DNA of 64,000 nt from Stappia stellulata DSM 5886 (lineage in GTDB: Bacteria > Pseudomonadota > Alphaproteobacteria > Rhizobiales > Stappiaceae): the NCBI RefSeq assembly GCF_000423705.1, contig NZ_KE384082.1, forward strand, positions 184,843 through 248,842, in the 5' to 3' direction. The translations under genes and the position numbers were made by a program. Under the pieces are notes generated by a model. The model worked only from the letters and a program-made list of their open reading frames with translations, did not search any database and was not told the DNA's origin. Positions 7,001 through 14,862 of this stretch are shown in pieces. How positions within the stretch are numbered: the first letter of the stretch is position 1; each line of letters begins with the position of its first letter.

Positions 7001-9599
7001 CCTCGACAACCGCTCGGCCGAATTGGAACGCATCCTCGCCGACCGTCTGGCGGCCATTTCCGGCACGCTGACGAGCGAGAGCGAACGCGCACGCCTCACC
7101 CTGTCGGAGGTTCTCACCGAGGCCGGCGGCACGGTGGAGCGTCTGACCGGCGTGCTGACCGGCGAGAGCGGCAAGCTCAAGGAGACCGTCGAGGTCACGC
7201 TGGATGAAGCCACCCGCAAGCTCGAGGGCGAAGGCGCACGCCTGCGCCAGATCGTGCTCGGCTCGGTCGGCGAGGCGCGCGGCGCCATGCAGAGCGAGAG
7301 CGAAAAGGCGGCGGACGCCATCGTCCAGGCCCTCAACAACGCCTCCGGCGCCATGTCGGGCGAAAGCGAGAAGATCCGCGATCTTCTGTTCGCCGCGATC
7401 AGCGAGGCCGCCCACAGCCTTGCCGCCGAAAGCGAGAAGGCCCGGGCCATGTTCGTCGGCACGCTGACCGACATGAACGGCTCGCTCGGGACCGAGAGCG
7501 AAAAGGCGCGCGAGGAGATCACCCGCACGGTTCAGGAAGTCTCCGGCACGCTCAACGCGGAAAGCGAGCAGGCCCGCATGGTGCTTGCCCGCACCATCGA
7601 GGAAATCCGCAACACCGTGGCCGGCGAGGCCGATGGCGTGCGCTCGCAGGTCGCCAATGCGGTGCGCGCGGCAGCCGACCTCCTGTCGGAACGCGGCAAC
7701 GCGGTCGCCGACGATCTGGTGGCGCGTGCCGAAGCGCTCAATGCAGCGCTCGAGGAACGCTCCGGCACGCTTGCCGGTCTCGTCAGCACCGACGGCAACG
7801 CGCTTGTCGAGGCCATCGAGCAGCGCGCCAACGACCTCACCGGTCGTGTCTCGGAGGTGCATGACGCAATCCTCGAGGCGATCACCGTCAAGGGCAAGGA
7901 CGTCACCGACACCTTCGCCCGCACCGGACTGGACGCCACCCGCAAGCTGGTGGAAGCCGGCGACGATCTGGTCTCCAGGCTCGACGAGCGCAGCGCGTCG
8001 GCGGCGGAGATCCTCACCCATACCAAGTCGCAGCTGGAAAGCGACATCACCGGCCTGCTGGATCGTCTCAACCAGTCGAACACCATGCTGAGCGATGTGC
8101 TCGCCAACGCCGACGACAACCTCGGCAAGGTGGAAACCTCGCTGTCGCGCAGTGCGGGCGAGTTCCGCACGGCCATCGACCGGGCGGTGACGGAGACGAC
8201 CAGCTCGACCTCCACGCTCACCGAACAGACCGGCGTGCTGCAAAAGGTCTCCGACACGGTCCTGTCCGACCTGTCGAGCCTTGCCGGGCGTCTGGAAGAG
8301 CATGGTCGCCATCTCACCGATGCCGCCAAGCATCTGGAAGAAGTCGACCGCTCCGTGGAAAGCCGCGTCGGCGAGCGCAAGACCGCCATCGAGGATGTCG
8401 CCGACACGCTTCTGGCAAAGACGGAAGCCGTCGACAGCCTGATGCGCGGCTTCTCCAAGCAGCTCGAGGAGATGCTGGAAAACGCCGACGGCAAGAGCCG
8501 CGACGTGACCCGCCAGCTGACCTCGGCCGCGGAAGCCGCAACGGCGGCCGTCACCGAGCAGTTCGAATCCATGCGCATGTCGGCCGGTCTCGAGGGCCAG
8601 AAGGCCCGCGAGGCGGTCCGTGCCGCGCAGGACGATGTGGTCGCGGAAATGTCGAGCACCCTGTCGGAAGCCTCCGAACGCTTCACCGAGGCAACCACAC
8701 GCATGCGCGACGTCGCCCGCGACGTCCACCGCGAGCTGGAGAAGACCCGCACGGAGCTCAAGCGCGGCATTCTCGATCTGCCGGAAGAGGCGGAACAGTC
8801 CACCTCGGCCCTGCGCAAGGTGGTGAGCGAGCAGGTGCGCGCGCTGTCCGAACTCTCGGAGATCGTCGCCCGCCAGTCGAACGCGCTCGACACCTCGCGT
8901 GCCGGGGACCGCACGGTCGCGGCCGGAGCAACCGGTGGAACGGGCGGCGCAACGCTTGCCTCCGTGGCCCGCCAGCCGGCCGAGCCGGCACCGCGTTCGG
9001 CCCCGCAGCCGGCGCCGCAGCAACCCGCCGCGCAGCAGCCGGCGCCCCAACAGCAGCGCGGAGAGTTGCGCGGCGAATTGCGCCGCAAGACGCTGAGCGA
9101 CTTCGAGCCGCAGACGCCGAACAAGGGCGGCGACACCCGCAGCCCCCTGCCCTCCGCCCCGCAGGGCAAGGGCTGGGTCTCAGACCTGCTGCGTCGCGCC
9201 TCGCAGGACGAGGACACCGACAGCCAGGACGACGAGGCGGCGCGCTCGCCGCTGCAGATGGTGGAATCGCTCAACTCGCTGTCGATCGACATTGCGCGCG
9301 CCATCGACCACGAGACCTTCATCGACCTGTGGGACCGCTACAAGCGCGGCGAACGGCATGTCTTCACCCGCCGTCTCTACACGCTTCAGGGTCAGCAGAC
9401 CTTCGACGAGATCCGGCAGAAATACGCCCGCGACGGCGAGTTCCGCGCCGCCGTGGACCGTTATCTGACCGACTTCGAGCAGCTTCTGGCCCAGGTGTCG
9501 CGCAACGACCGCGACAACATCATGAGCCAGACGTATCTCACGTCGGACACCGGCAAGGTCTACACGATGCTCGCCCACGCCAGCGGCCGTCTGGACTGA
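4041..9599 (+). CDS. gpr: GPR/RgsE-like apolipoprotein-type pole-ring protein (1852 aa)
   Basis: A giant membrane-anchored coiled-coil protein. Residues 1-100 are Ala/Ser/Arg-rich and cytoplasmic; two hydrophobic helices lie at about 105-125 and 143-167. Residues about 170-1600 are almost unbroken helical repeats with a 22-residue period, e.g. four consecutive units beginning ESEKIRDLL, ESEKARAMF, ESEKAREEI and ESEQARMVL, the apolipoprotein A1/A4/E pattern. A Pro/Gln linker (about 1640-1680) precedes a conserved C-terminal domain (about 1738-1852, LQMVESLNSLSIDIARAIDHE...). This architecture matches Agrobacterium Growth Pole Ring protein and Sinorhizobium RgsE, which form a ring at the growing pole and are needed for unipolar growth. 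The match is by architecture and size, not alignment. It is monocistronic and ends at a strong terminator. Confidence 0.8.
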   Translation: MANPPKAKDPAEAALSAVEEALKIDFGDDTQQQAATASAGSDASARPADSSATESGPLPAKPESNRSGNRRGRGGGRPTSAANDDRRSIGNLIYALQRRPTSAPFWFSLALSILWIAGGWWLASSAFSAEVAAVGSANDIMASPSLILIAVAVVVPVLFFWAMALMIFRAQEMRIVARGMTEVALRLAEPEDVAKESILSVGQAIRREVAAMGDGIERAIARASELEVLVHNEVSSLERSYNDNELKIRSLIDELVTQREAVVSNADRVRDSITGAHESLAAQLDATSDKISSIADTATERLTGAIDSRVGELTATVDGRVREITDTFNTAGGQLIDNLASHGETYVERLTGTGHDLVENMSRTGSEFAETLQSRGTEINDRFSSTATEFVDTLTTRGAEINDRLEQTSTSLFTTLTERGDQINETLATTGTSIVDTLSLRGSEITEALTTTGQSVGETITSRGEEITASLSLTSGKLIDTITTRTEDLLSTLDTRVTGLDTSLAATGDRVVESISLRGQEVTDTISVKGAEIVETLSSRTEEVAEILRGTGESIVVDLSLRGGEIASKLDETAGSLSETITVRGTELADRLGSVGDKIHEAISVNGEALDERLEQRSKEIATIIDNQTNAFRVSLEDASSALTTSLSSQTSDFARTLSETGTELAHLIGSRGERVAGDLNAIGDRLDATLAERGGTLQLSLSGHLEQMEHLIGERGDALVASVDSRSRELGETLDGRIESLNSTLDLHSSTLTETLDQRIDGFGKTLDLRSSTLAETLDQRIDGFDKTLDGGIGKLAVTLENRTEQFEKTLSERTVALSDVLENRSEAITIQLSNKVDEVGASLSARAEEIGTNLSDRSAAIGETIERHLVSFEASIGEKVELAAVSMSEKAEHLAETMSTGTDRIDQALDARARQISETLVARTREIAAAFVDGQTEMSNSLDQRLTDAGQVLSRQSQDLTDTLSDRIAEINVSLGSKVFEVAETLDNRSAELERILADRLAAISGTLTSESERARLTLSEVLTEAGGTVERLTGVLTGESGKLKETVEVTLDEATRKLEGEGARLRQIVLGSVGEARGAMQSESEKAADAIVQALNNASGAMSGESEKIRDLLFAAISEAAHSLAAESEKARAMFVGTLTDMNGSLGTESEKAREEITRTVQEVSGTLNAESEQARMVLARTIEEIRNTVAGEADGVRSQVANAVRAAADLLSERGNAVADDLVARAEALNAALEERSGTLAGLVSTDGNALVEAIEQRANDLTGRVSEVHDAILEAITVKGKDVTDTFARTGLDATRKLVEAGDDLVSRLDERSASAAEILTHTKSQLESDITGLLDRLNQSNTMLSDVLANADDNLGKVETSLSRSAGEFRTAIDRAVTETTSSTSTLTEQTGVLQKVSDTVLSDLSSLAGRLEEHGRHLTDAAKHLEEVDRSVESRVGERKTAIEDVADTLLAKTEAVDSLMRGFSKQLEEMLENADGKSRDVTRQLTSAAEAATAAVTEQFESMRMSAGLEGQKAREAVRAAQDDVVAEMSSTLSEASERFTEATTRMRDVARDVHRELEKTRTELKRGILDLPEEAEQSTSALRKVVSEQVRALSELSEIVARQSNALDTSRAGDRTVAAGATGGTGGATLASVARQPAEPAPRSAPQPAPQQPAAQQPAPQQQRGELRGELRRKTLSDFEPQTPNKGGDTRSPLPSAPQGKGWVSDLLRRASQDEDTDSQDDEAARSPLQMVESLNSLSIDIARAIDHETFIDLWDRYKRGERHVFTRRLYTLQGQQTFDEIRQKYARDGEFRAAVDRYLTDFEQLLAQVSRNDRDNIMSQTYLTSDTGKVYTMLAHASGRLD
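6273..6418 (+). repeat. near-identical 66-bp tandem repeat inside the giant coiled-coil gene
   Basis: Unit 1 (6273-6338) and unit 2 (6339-6404) differ at only a handful of bases and encode TLDLHSSTLTETLDQRIDGFGK and its near copy; a third partial unit starts at 6405. The 66-bp length equals one 22-residue apolipoprotein repeat, so this is a recent in-frame duplication that preserves helical register. Confidence 0.85.
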
Positions 9600-9636
9600 T
9601 CCGCCTCACAAGGGCGACGCACCGAAACGAAAGAAG

Positions 9637-9668
9637 GCGCGGCTTCCGAAAGGGGCCGCGCTTTTTTT
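9637..9668 (+). terminator. Rho-independent terminator of the pole-ring gene
   Basis: Stem GCGCGGC (9637-9643) pairs with GCCGCGC (9655-9661) and is followed by seven T (9662-9668). It lies 37 bases after the stop codon and marks the left border of the AT-rich island. Confidence 0.9.
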
Positions 9669-9734
9669 ATTGGTGGTAGAGATTGGGGGAAGACAGACTG
9701 TGGGCAGCTAAGGGTTGGAGCCAGCCCTTCGCTG

Positions 9735-10880
9735 TCATGAAGCTGACGCTGCTTCAGGCTGCCAAATGTCCTTCAAGGCCTGCGATGAGAATACTTGCGA
9801 GCAAAACTCGAGCAAGAGAGGCTCCGCAAAGCACCTGACGAAATCAGCCTCCGACTCGGTCAATATGAACTCCCCAATTCTACTATGCGCGATGGAACAT
9901 CTAACCCTGTATATCCAATACGCTGAGAGCTTCGAAATGAAAGACTTATAGTCCTCCTGTGATTTTAAAGTATTATTTACCTTCAAATCGTGTTCGTTAA
10001 AATGCCCCGCACCCAAGCTGTTTATTACGCTCGACCACCGCGGAGGATTTGAGGAAGGTGGAATTGGATTGCCGTCTTTAGAATGCTCATCAAAAATGGT
10101 CTTTGCCAGCCCCTCATACCCAGAGACTAGCGTGAGCTTTTCAGCCAGGCGCTCGTGGTCGTAGATGAAATCGTACGATATAGAGACTAGTCGATGAACT
10201 TCCTTGGTCCCATGAGCTGATAGAATTACGGATAGGTCGCGAATGTCCGCGTTCAGTTTCTTGATCTTGAGAACCGTGATTGTATCGAAGAGGAGCTCAA
10301 CGCATTGATATAGGCGCAAGAACCTCTCAAACGGATTCTGGGCGAATGTGTATCTTGCGAAAGCTTCGGAGTGATGCTCGGATGGGATCAAAATCCTAGA
10401 GCTTGCGATTATACTCTCAAACGCAATACTCACATTTGAAGGCTTCACATAGTGGCTAAAGCCGCCCCAAATGTCAGAAGTCGCTCTAAGTTCCTGGTCG
10501 TATTCAGCCGGCGGAACATCTGTCGTTACAAGATAGTCACTTGAAAATGTATACCCAGGCTCTCCAAATTCTTGTTGTGGAACATCAGCCAAATACGCTA
10601 AAAATTCTGTGGAAGATAGAGAGTAAAAATTTTCGACAACTTTCCCCTTGAGCAAAAGAAGCTGCCCCAAATCTCGAGAATCTTCATGACGCACGTCCAC
10701 ATTCGTCACGCTTCTGTCGCGCATTGAAGAAATTGCGCGCACCGGAAACACCCCGGAGCTTGCAATTTCTAAATAATTTTCGTGATCTACAACTTCCTTA
10801 GGATCGAAATCTTCCTGAGTGCCAAAGATTTCATTAAACTCATCCGACAGGAAGACATCCTCTAGCTCTTGCGCGTCCAT
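9735..10880 (-). CDS. HEPN-motif protein, candidate effector nuclease of a two-gene defence-like module
   Basis: A 381-residue soluble protein of unknown family. Near the C-terminus, within YWIYRVRCSIAHSRIGE, residues R327 and H332 form the R-x4-H signature of HEPN ribonucleases, in the expected helical context (aromatic/hydrophobic helix, then I-A-H-x-R). The central part (about residues 180-240, ERFLRLYQCVELLFDT) is also helical, fitting an all-alpha HEPN-type domain. The ATG shares its A with the upstream stop (TAATG), so translation is coupled to the DGQHR-like gene. The coding DNA is clearly AT-richer and uses more A/T-ending codons than all neighbours, a sign of horizontal transfer. Function in RNA cleavage or phage defence is inference; it could also be a structural HEPN without activity. 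Confidence 0.65.
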   Translation of the reverse strand: MDAQELEDVFLSDEFNEIFGTQEDFDPKEVVDHENYLEIASSGVFPVRAISSMRDRSVTNVDVRHEDSRDLGQLLLLKGKVVENFYSLSSTEFLAYLADVPQQEFGEPGYTFSSDYLVTTDVPPAEYDQELRATSDIWGGFSHYVKPSNVSIAFESIIASSRILIPSEHHSEAFARYTFAQNPFERFLRLYQCVELLFDTITVLKIKKLNADIRDLSVILSAHGTKEVHRLVSISYDFIYDHERLAEKLTLVSGYEGLAKTIFDEHSKDGNPIPPSSNPPRWSSVINSLGAGHFNEHDLKVNNTLKSQEDYKSFISKLSAYWIYRVRCSIAHSRIGEFILTESEADFVRCFAEPLLLEFCSQVFSSQALKDIWQPEAASAS

Positions 10881-12046
10881 TAATCAGCGGCCAAATTCCA
10901 AGCGGCAGACAATTGAATATCGCCCTCAGCCCTGAAAACCTCCTTCAGCCCATTTGCTAAAAGCCTACGAGTGTAAGTTCCAACATTGACCTTCCGAGCG
11001 CTCTTGCCCATTCGAATTGCGTCCAGAGCTTCGAGCTGGAGGGGATCAGTGCCCGGTTCTGAGTTCGACAATTTCCTGACTAATTCCTGCAAGGCCACCT
11101 TTGTTCGCCGACTCTTTTCGGCACTTACTTCGACGCTTCCGTTTCCAGCATATTGAGTGATGGATGCGAAGAACGATATACAAGTGTTTTCGCTCGTTAG
11201 CCAATGCGGTGAGCGAAGATTAGACTTTTCTTCTTCGTCATCGTCGCCCCCACCGGCGACTCCTGAATAAACCCTAAACACCTGCTCATCGAGCTCAGCA
11301 TAGATCTTAAAGTAATCGATGAATTCTGAGAATTGCTCCCGTATACTCTCTTCACCCATGTCGAGCGCGCTATCAACCTGTAGTTTTTGAGAAATAAGGT
11401 TATCTTTATTCAACTCTGTCGTGCCAGAAACAAATGCCTGGTATCCGGATATGATCACCTGCAGAGGATAAATCCTCGACTTCCGTCTCCGTCTTTGATC
11501 CTTCTCGGTTACAAGACTGACGTTTCCAATTTCCTCTTCAATAGCACTATGCAGAGAAGCGAATAGGAGCTCAATCTGATGCCTTGCAGACATAGGTTTC
11601 TGCCCTGCATTCAGAACAATAATTCTATATACTAGCTTTTCTAAGTCGCTCTCTATCCATATTTCCAACAAAAGCTCTTGACCTTCTAGGAACTCAAAAT
11701 TTTCCTTTTTCAAGTCATCGAGAATATAGGTTCGCTGCAATCCATCCAGAATATTACAACGCCCCGCCTTCGAAAGAAAATCAGTCAACTCTTCTATATT
11801 CTCAAGAACCCTTTCAGCATTCGAAACGTATTCCGGTTTTAGAGCTAGCGTTATCGTTGGCAACGAGGCGCCAAGGCGAATATCGTCCTTTAGTCTACCA
11901 TACGCCTTATGCGTCTCGCGCTTTCTCTGAATTGCAAAACTTCCATAGTCGCTTCCGACAATATCTAGGTACTCGTTTGGCGTCACTTGCGCGTAGACGA
12001 TTTTTGTGTCCGAGCGGAGGTCTTTGCCGTGACCGATGATCTTCAT
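10880..12046 (-). CDS. DGQHR/DUF262-like (ParB-superfamily-like) protein of the AT-rich island
   Basis: A 388-residue protein. ILDGLQRTYIL (about residues 100-110) resembles the D-G-Q-(H/Q)-R motif of DGQHR/DndB and DUF262 (GmrS-like) proteins, and IIVLNAGQKPMS followed by RHQIELLF matches the second conserved block (N-x-G-Q-K-P) of that group. A charged linker (GGGDDDEEEKSN) sits at about residue 270. Such domains sense or act on modified DNA in Dnd, BREX-like and type IV restriction systems; that role is from family knowledge. ATG 12046 is preferred over TTG 12058 and has GGGA upstream. It is the promoter-proximal gene of the pair and overlaps the HEPN-motif gene by one base. The pairing suggests sensor plus toxic effector, which is inference. 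Confidence 0.6.
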   Translation of the reverse strand: MKIIGHGKDLRSDTKIVYAQVTPNEYLDIVGSDYGSFAIQRKRETHKAYGRLKDDIRLGASLPTITLALKPEYVSNAERVLENIEELTDFLSKAGRCNILDGLQRTYILDDLKKENFEFLEGQELLLEIWIESDLEKLVYRIIVLNAGQKPMSARHQIELLFASLHSAIEEEIGNVSLVTEKDQRRRRKSRIYPLQVIISGYQAFVSGTTELNKDNLISQKLQVDSALDMGEESIREQFSEFIDYFKIYAELDEQVFRVYSGVAGGGDDDEEEKSNLRSPHWLTSENTCISFFASITQYAGNGSVEVSAEKSRRTKVALQELVRKLSNSEPGTDPLQLEALDAIRMGKSARKVNVGTYTRRLLANGLKEVFRAEGDIQLSAAWNLAAD

Positions 12047-12458
12047 TCTGGTTCCCAAAATTTCGAGCGTAGAACGGTTAAAGCGATAAAGTTCTTGTGA
12101 CGCTATGCCTGGCAGATCGATGTAACCAAGCTACCCTTGCTCTTCACTTAAGCGCAAGCAGCATCCTGGACACCATCTCCATAGCTCTCTCTGAAGCCAT
12201 TTTACGATAGGCTCAGCAATGCTAGAAAAGTTAAAGTAGCCTCGGCTGGTTTTTCGAGGTCCGTTTGCAGTGAATCTCGATGATTCGCGCTACACACTGC
12301 AGAAGTCAGCACCCAACTTATCTTTTCCGGCGACACAGAGCGGTGTCTTGATTACCTCATCCGCAGTGCGTTCATTAGTTTTCTTGAAAAATTGCAACGG
12401 TCGCGAGCGCGACCAGATACGAGTGCGCCATGCACCCTCCTCCGTCACCAGCCCCCCC
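12047..12458. other. AT-rich upstream region of the two-gene island
   Basis: About 410 bases between the island's first start codon and the stop of the lipoprotein gene. The part to about 12,400 is AT-rich like the island; beyond about 12,420 composition returns to the chromosomal norm. A weak CCTCG/CGAGG hairpin lies near 12,240. I see no integrase, tRNA, inverted repeat end or convincing coding frame here. The island promoter must lie in this stretch, reading leftwards, but I could not pick clear -35/-10 boxes. Confidence 0.5.
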
Positions 12459-13061
12459 TCAAACGTTCCCGAGCACCCAGGCGGACATTTCGCGCAGGAC
12501 CGCGTCGGCGGCGGCATTCATCGCGGAGACGGCGTCGCGCACGCTTGTGCTCTTGGCGGGCGCCTCGGCGCGGAAGATGCGGCTGGCGCGGGTGCGGCCG
12601 TTGCGGTCGTTGACGAGGCGCGCCATGATTTCGACCACGGCGCGGTCGCGGCCGTCGACGCGCAGCTCGAAGGCGCGCAGGTCGGTCTGGAGCTGGTAGT
12701 CGATCAAGAGCCCCTCGCCCGGCAGGCCGACGCCGCGCAGGCCGCGGGTGTTTTCCAGCGCGCGGACCATCTTGGCCTGCACCACCTTGGGCAGCGTGTC
12801 CGTCCAGGCGGCCTTGGGGAAGTACGTGTAGACCGGGCCGTCGTCGACGACGGCGATATTGGCGGTGTCGAGCGCCTGCAGCGCGCGCGGCTCCGGCACC
12901 AGCACCTGTCGCGCGCCGGAGCGGGAGCGGGTCTGCGTCTCCAGGTCGGTCGGTGCGCTCAGCCCGTAATAGGCCTCCGGCGTGTTGTTGGCCGCACAGC
13001 CGCCGAGCGAAATCAGCAGGGCCATGCCGACGATGGCGGCCGAGATCCTTGCGAAACTCAT
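12459..13061 (-). CDS. ABC-type transport auxiliary lipoprotein (PqiC/LptE-like family) of the Mla operon
   Basis: A 200-residue lipoprotein: the signal peptide MSFARISAAIVGMALLISLGGC ends in the lipobox L-G-G-C, making Cys22 the lipidated residue. The mature part (YYGLSAPTDLE..., VPEPRALQALDTANIAV, LIDYQLQTDLRAFEL) has the strand pattern of the PqiC/DUF330 auxiliary lipoprotein family that accompanies MCE transporters in the periplasm. The start is placed at 13061 because the longer frame lacks a signal peptide. It is the last gene of the mlaE-mlaF-mlaD operon, 118 bases after mlaD, and probably contacts the MCE shuttle at the outer membrane. Confidence 0.85.
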   Translation of the reverse strand: MSFARISAAIVGMALLISLGGCAANNTPEAYYGLSAPTDLETQTRSRSGARQVLVPEPRALQALDTANIAVVDDGPVYTYFPKAAWTDTLPKVVQAKMVRALENTRGLRGVGLPGEGLLIDYQLQTDLRAFELRVDGRDRAVVEIMARLVNDRNGRTRASRIFRAEAPAKSTSVRDAVSAMNAAADAVLREMSAWVLGNV

Positions 13062-13179
13062 CGTAGCTTGCGCCCCCGTGGCGTTGCATATGCGTTTTTC
13101 GGTTTCACCGTAACGGCTGACGCGACATCTGTCGCCCATGCGCCCGCCGTCACTGTCGGCACTCGTCCGTCCGCGCGGC

Positions 13180-14829
13180 TCATCGGCGCTTTGCTCCGTC
13201 GAAGGTCGGTGTGTCCGACCCGCCAAAGATCACCCGCTGCGGATTGCTGTTGAGACTGCTTGCCGCGCGCTGGATCTCCAGCAAAGTACGGTTGAGCTGC
13301 GCCATGGCGGCGGAGAAATCGGCCGAGCCGCGCACGGTGAATTTTTCAAGTCCGGTGGTGATCGGCCCGACGCGCTCGGCGAGCGTATCCGCCACCTTGC
13401 GAATGGCGCTGGCGGCCTTGGTGGCTTCCGTGATCAGCCCCTCGCCGTCGGCATCGACCATCGCCTCGACCTTGGCGACCAGGCCTTGCACGCGCGTACC
13501 TGTCGCGTTCAGCGTGGCCGCAAGCTCCTCGGCGTCGGAAATGATGCGGTCGATGTCCGGTCCCCGGCCCTTCAGGCTGTCGGAGAATTCGGTGACATTG
13601 TCGACGGCCGTCCCGGCCTGGTCGATGGCGCGGGTGATCGTGTCGGTGCGCCCGGCAAGCCCCGACGTCACGCGATCCACCGACGCGATCACGTTTTCCA
13701 CCCGCAGCGGATCGACCGCCGTCAGGATGCCGTTGACGTGCTCGACAGTGCCGATCAGCTTGTCGGAGATCTTGCGCGCGTCTGCGATGACAGCGCGGAT
13801 GTCGCTCTCGCGATCGACCGCGATGGCGGTCACCGCCTCGATGTTTTCCATGGTCTGGCTGGAAGACACCACGAGCCGGTCGATGTCGTCGGAACGATCC
13901 TCAAGCACCTTGGAGAAGGCGGCGACATTGTCGACGATCTCGGCAATCGCCTCGGGACGGATCGCGGTAACGACCTTGTCGAACTCCGAGAGGCTTTCGT
14001 TCAGCCCGACGGTGAACGTCGCCAGATCGCTGGCCGCCTTTTCCGCATCGGCGATCAGCTTTGTCAGACCGTCCGCCGCCCCGGCCACCTTGGCCGTGAT
14101 CTGGGAGGCATTGTCGACGATCTGCGTGACCTTTTCCGGCGGGATGGCCTGAACGACCTCGGTGGCGCTGTCGACGAGCCCCTCCAGCCGTCCGGAGAGC
14201 TGTTGCAGTGCCTCGCCGGTGCTGGCGACGCTCGACATGAAGGTGTCGACGCCATCCGCGTTCTTGGCAAGCGCTTCGGAAAACACCCGCGCGTTGGAAA
14301 TGATGTCGCTGATGTCGTCGCGGTTGTCCTCCACGACGCGCTCGACGGCGGCAAGCGTGGTGTCGGCGCGCGAGAGAATGTCGCGCGCGCCCTCGACGAT
14401 ATCCTCGAAGGCGGAGCGCTCGGCATGGATCACCGGCGGTTTTTCGGCATCCGGATCCAGCAGCAGCGGCGATGTCGGCGACCCGCCGGACAGCTCGACA
14501 TAGGCAATGCCCGAAAGCGTCTGGAACCCGAGCGTCGCCTTGACATCGGCGCGCAGCGGCGTGGTCGGATTGACCCGGATGGTGGCAATCACCACCGAGG
14601 GGTCCTTGGGATCGAACCCGAGCGAGCCGACATCGCCGACCTTGATGCCGTTGAAATTGACCGATCCGCCCACGGACAGGCCCGTCACCGCACCGTTGAA
14701 GATGACCTTGACGGGAAGCGCGCGCGGTCCCTCCGACCGGCTGCCAAGCCAGTAGATAAAGGCAAAGCCGATGAACATCGTGACGAACACGAAGGCGCCG
14801 ATCGCCACATAGTTCGCGCGGGTTTCCAT
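13180..14829 (-). CDS. mlaD: MlaD-type MCE domain protein
   Basis: Encodes 549 residues: one N-terminal membrane anchor (residues about 7-28, YVAIGAFVFVTMFIGFAFIY), the MCE domain (about 38-115, with LPVKVIFNGAVTGLSVGG, VNFNGIKVGDV and LSGIAYVELSGG), then a long periplasmic helical region full of A-x-x-L/I heptads. E. coli MlaD is about 180 residues; the long helical tail is typical of alphaproteobacterial single-MCE proteins and may form a needle or tunnel. The protein binds phospholipids between the inner-membrane ABC transporter and the outer membrane. It lies 33 bases downstream of mlaF and is clearly in the same operon. Confidence 0.9.
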   Translation of the reverse strand: METRANYVAIGAFVFVTMFIGFAFIYWLGSRSEGPRALPVKVIFNGAVTGLSVGGSVNFNGIKVGDVGSLGFDPKDPSVVIATIRVNPTTPLRADVKATLGFQTLSGIAYVELSGGSPTSPLLLDPDAEKPPVIHAERSAFEDIVEGARDILSRADTTLAAVERVVEDNRDDISDIISNARVFSEALAKNADGVDTFMSSVASTGEALQQLSGRLEGLVDSATEVVQAIPPEKVTQIVDNASQITAKVAGAADGLTKLIADAEKAASDLATFTVGLNESLSEFDKVVTAIRPEAIAEIVDNVAAFSKVLEDRSDDIDRLVVSSSQTMENIEAVTAIAVDRESDIRAVIADARKISDKLIGTVEHVNGILTAVDPLRVENVIASVDRVTSGLAGRTDTITRAIDQAGTAVDNVTEFSDSLKGRGPDIDRIISDAEELAATLNATGTRVQGLVAKVEAMVDADGEGLITEATKAASAIRKVADTLAERVGPITTGLEKFTVRGSADFSAAMAQLNRTLLEIQRAASSLNSNPQRVIFGGSDTPTFDGAKRR

Positions 14830-14862
14830 TCCTACCTCAAGTCCTCAGTCCAGCCCGCCCGG

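Noticed and set aside
3999-9578. Long antisense frames (up to about 900 residues) opposite the giant coiled-coil gene
   Set aside because: GC-rich periodic coding sequence leaves antisense frames open; they encode low-complexity Gly/Arg/Asp or Ser/Arg-rich strings with no ribosome binding site.
9715-9951. 78-residue plus-strand frame at the left edge of the island
   Set aside because: It is antisense to the end of the HEPN-motif gene and has no start signals.
12239-12260. CCTCG/CGAGG hairpin with T-run as a terminator
   Set aside because: The T-run is in the loop rather than after the stem and no gene ends next to it.
12290-12517. 75-residue minus-strand frame between the AT-rich island and the mla lipoprotein
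   Set aside because: No ribosome binding site or conserved feature, overlaps the end of the lipoprotein gene, and its composition changes abruptly inside the frame.
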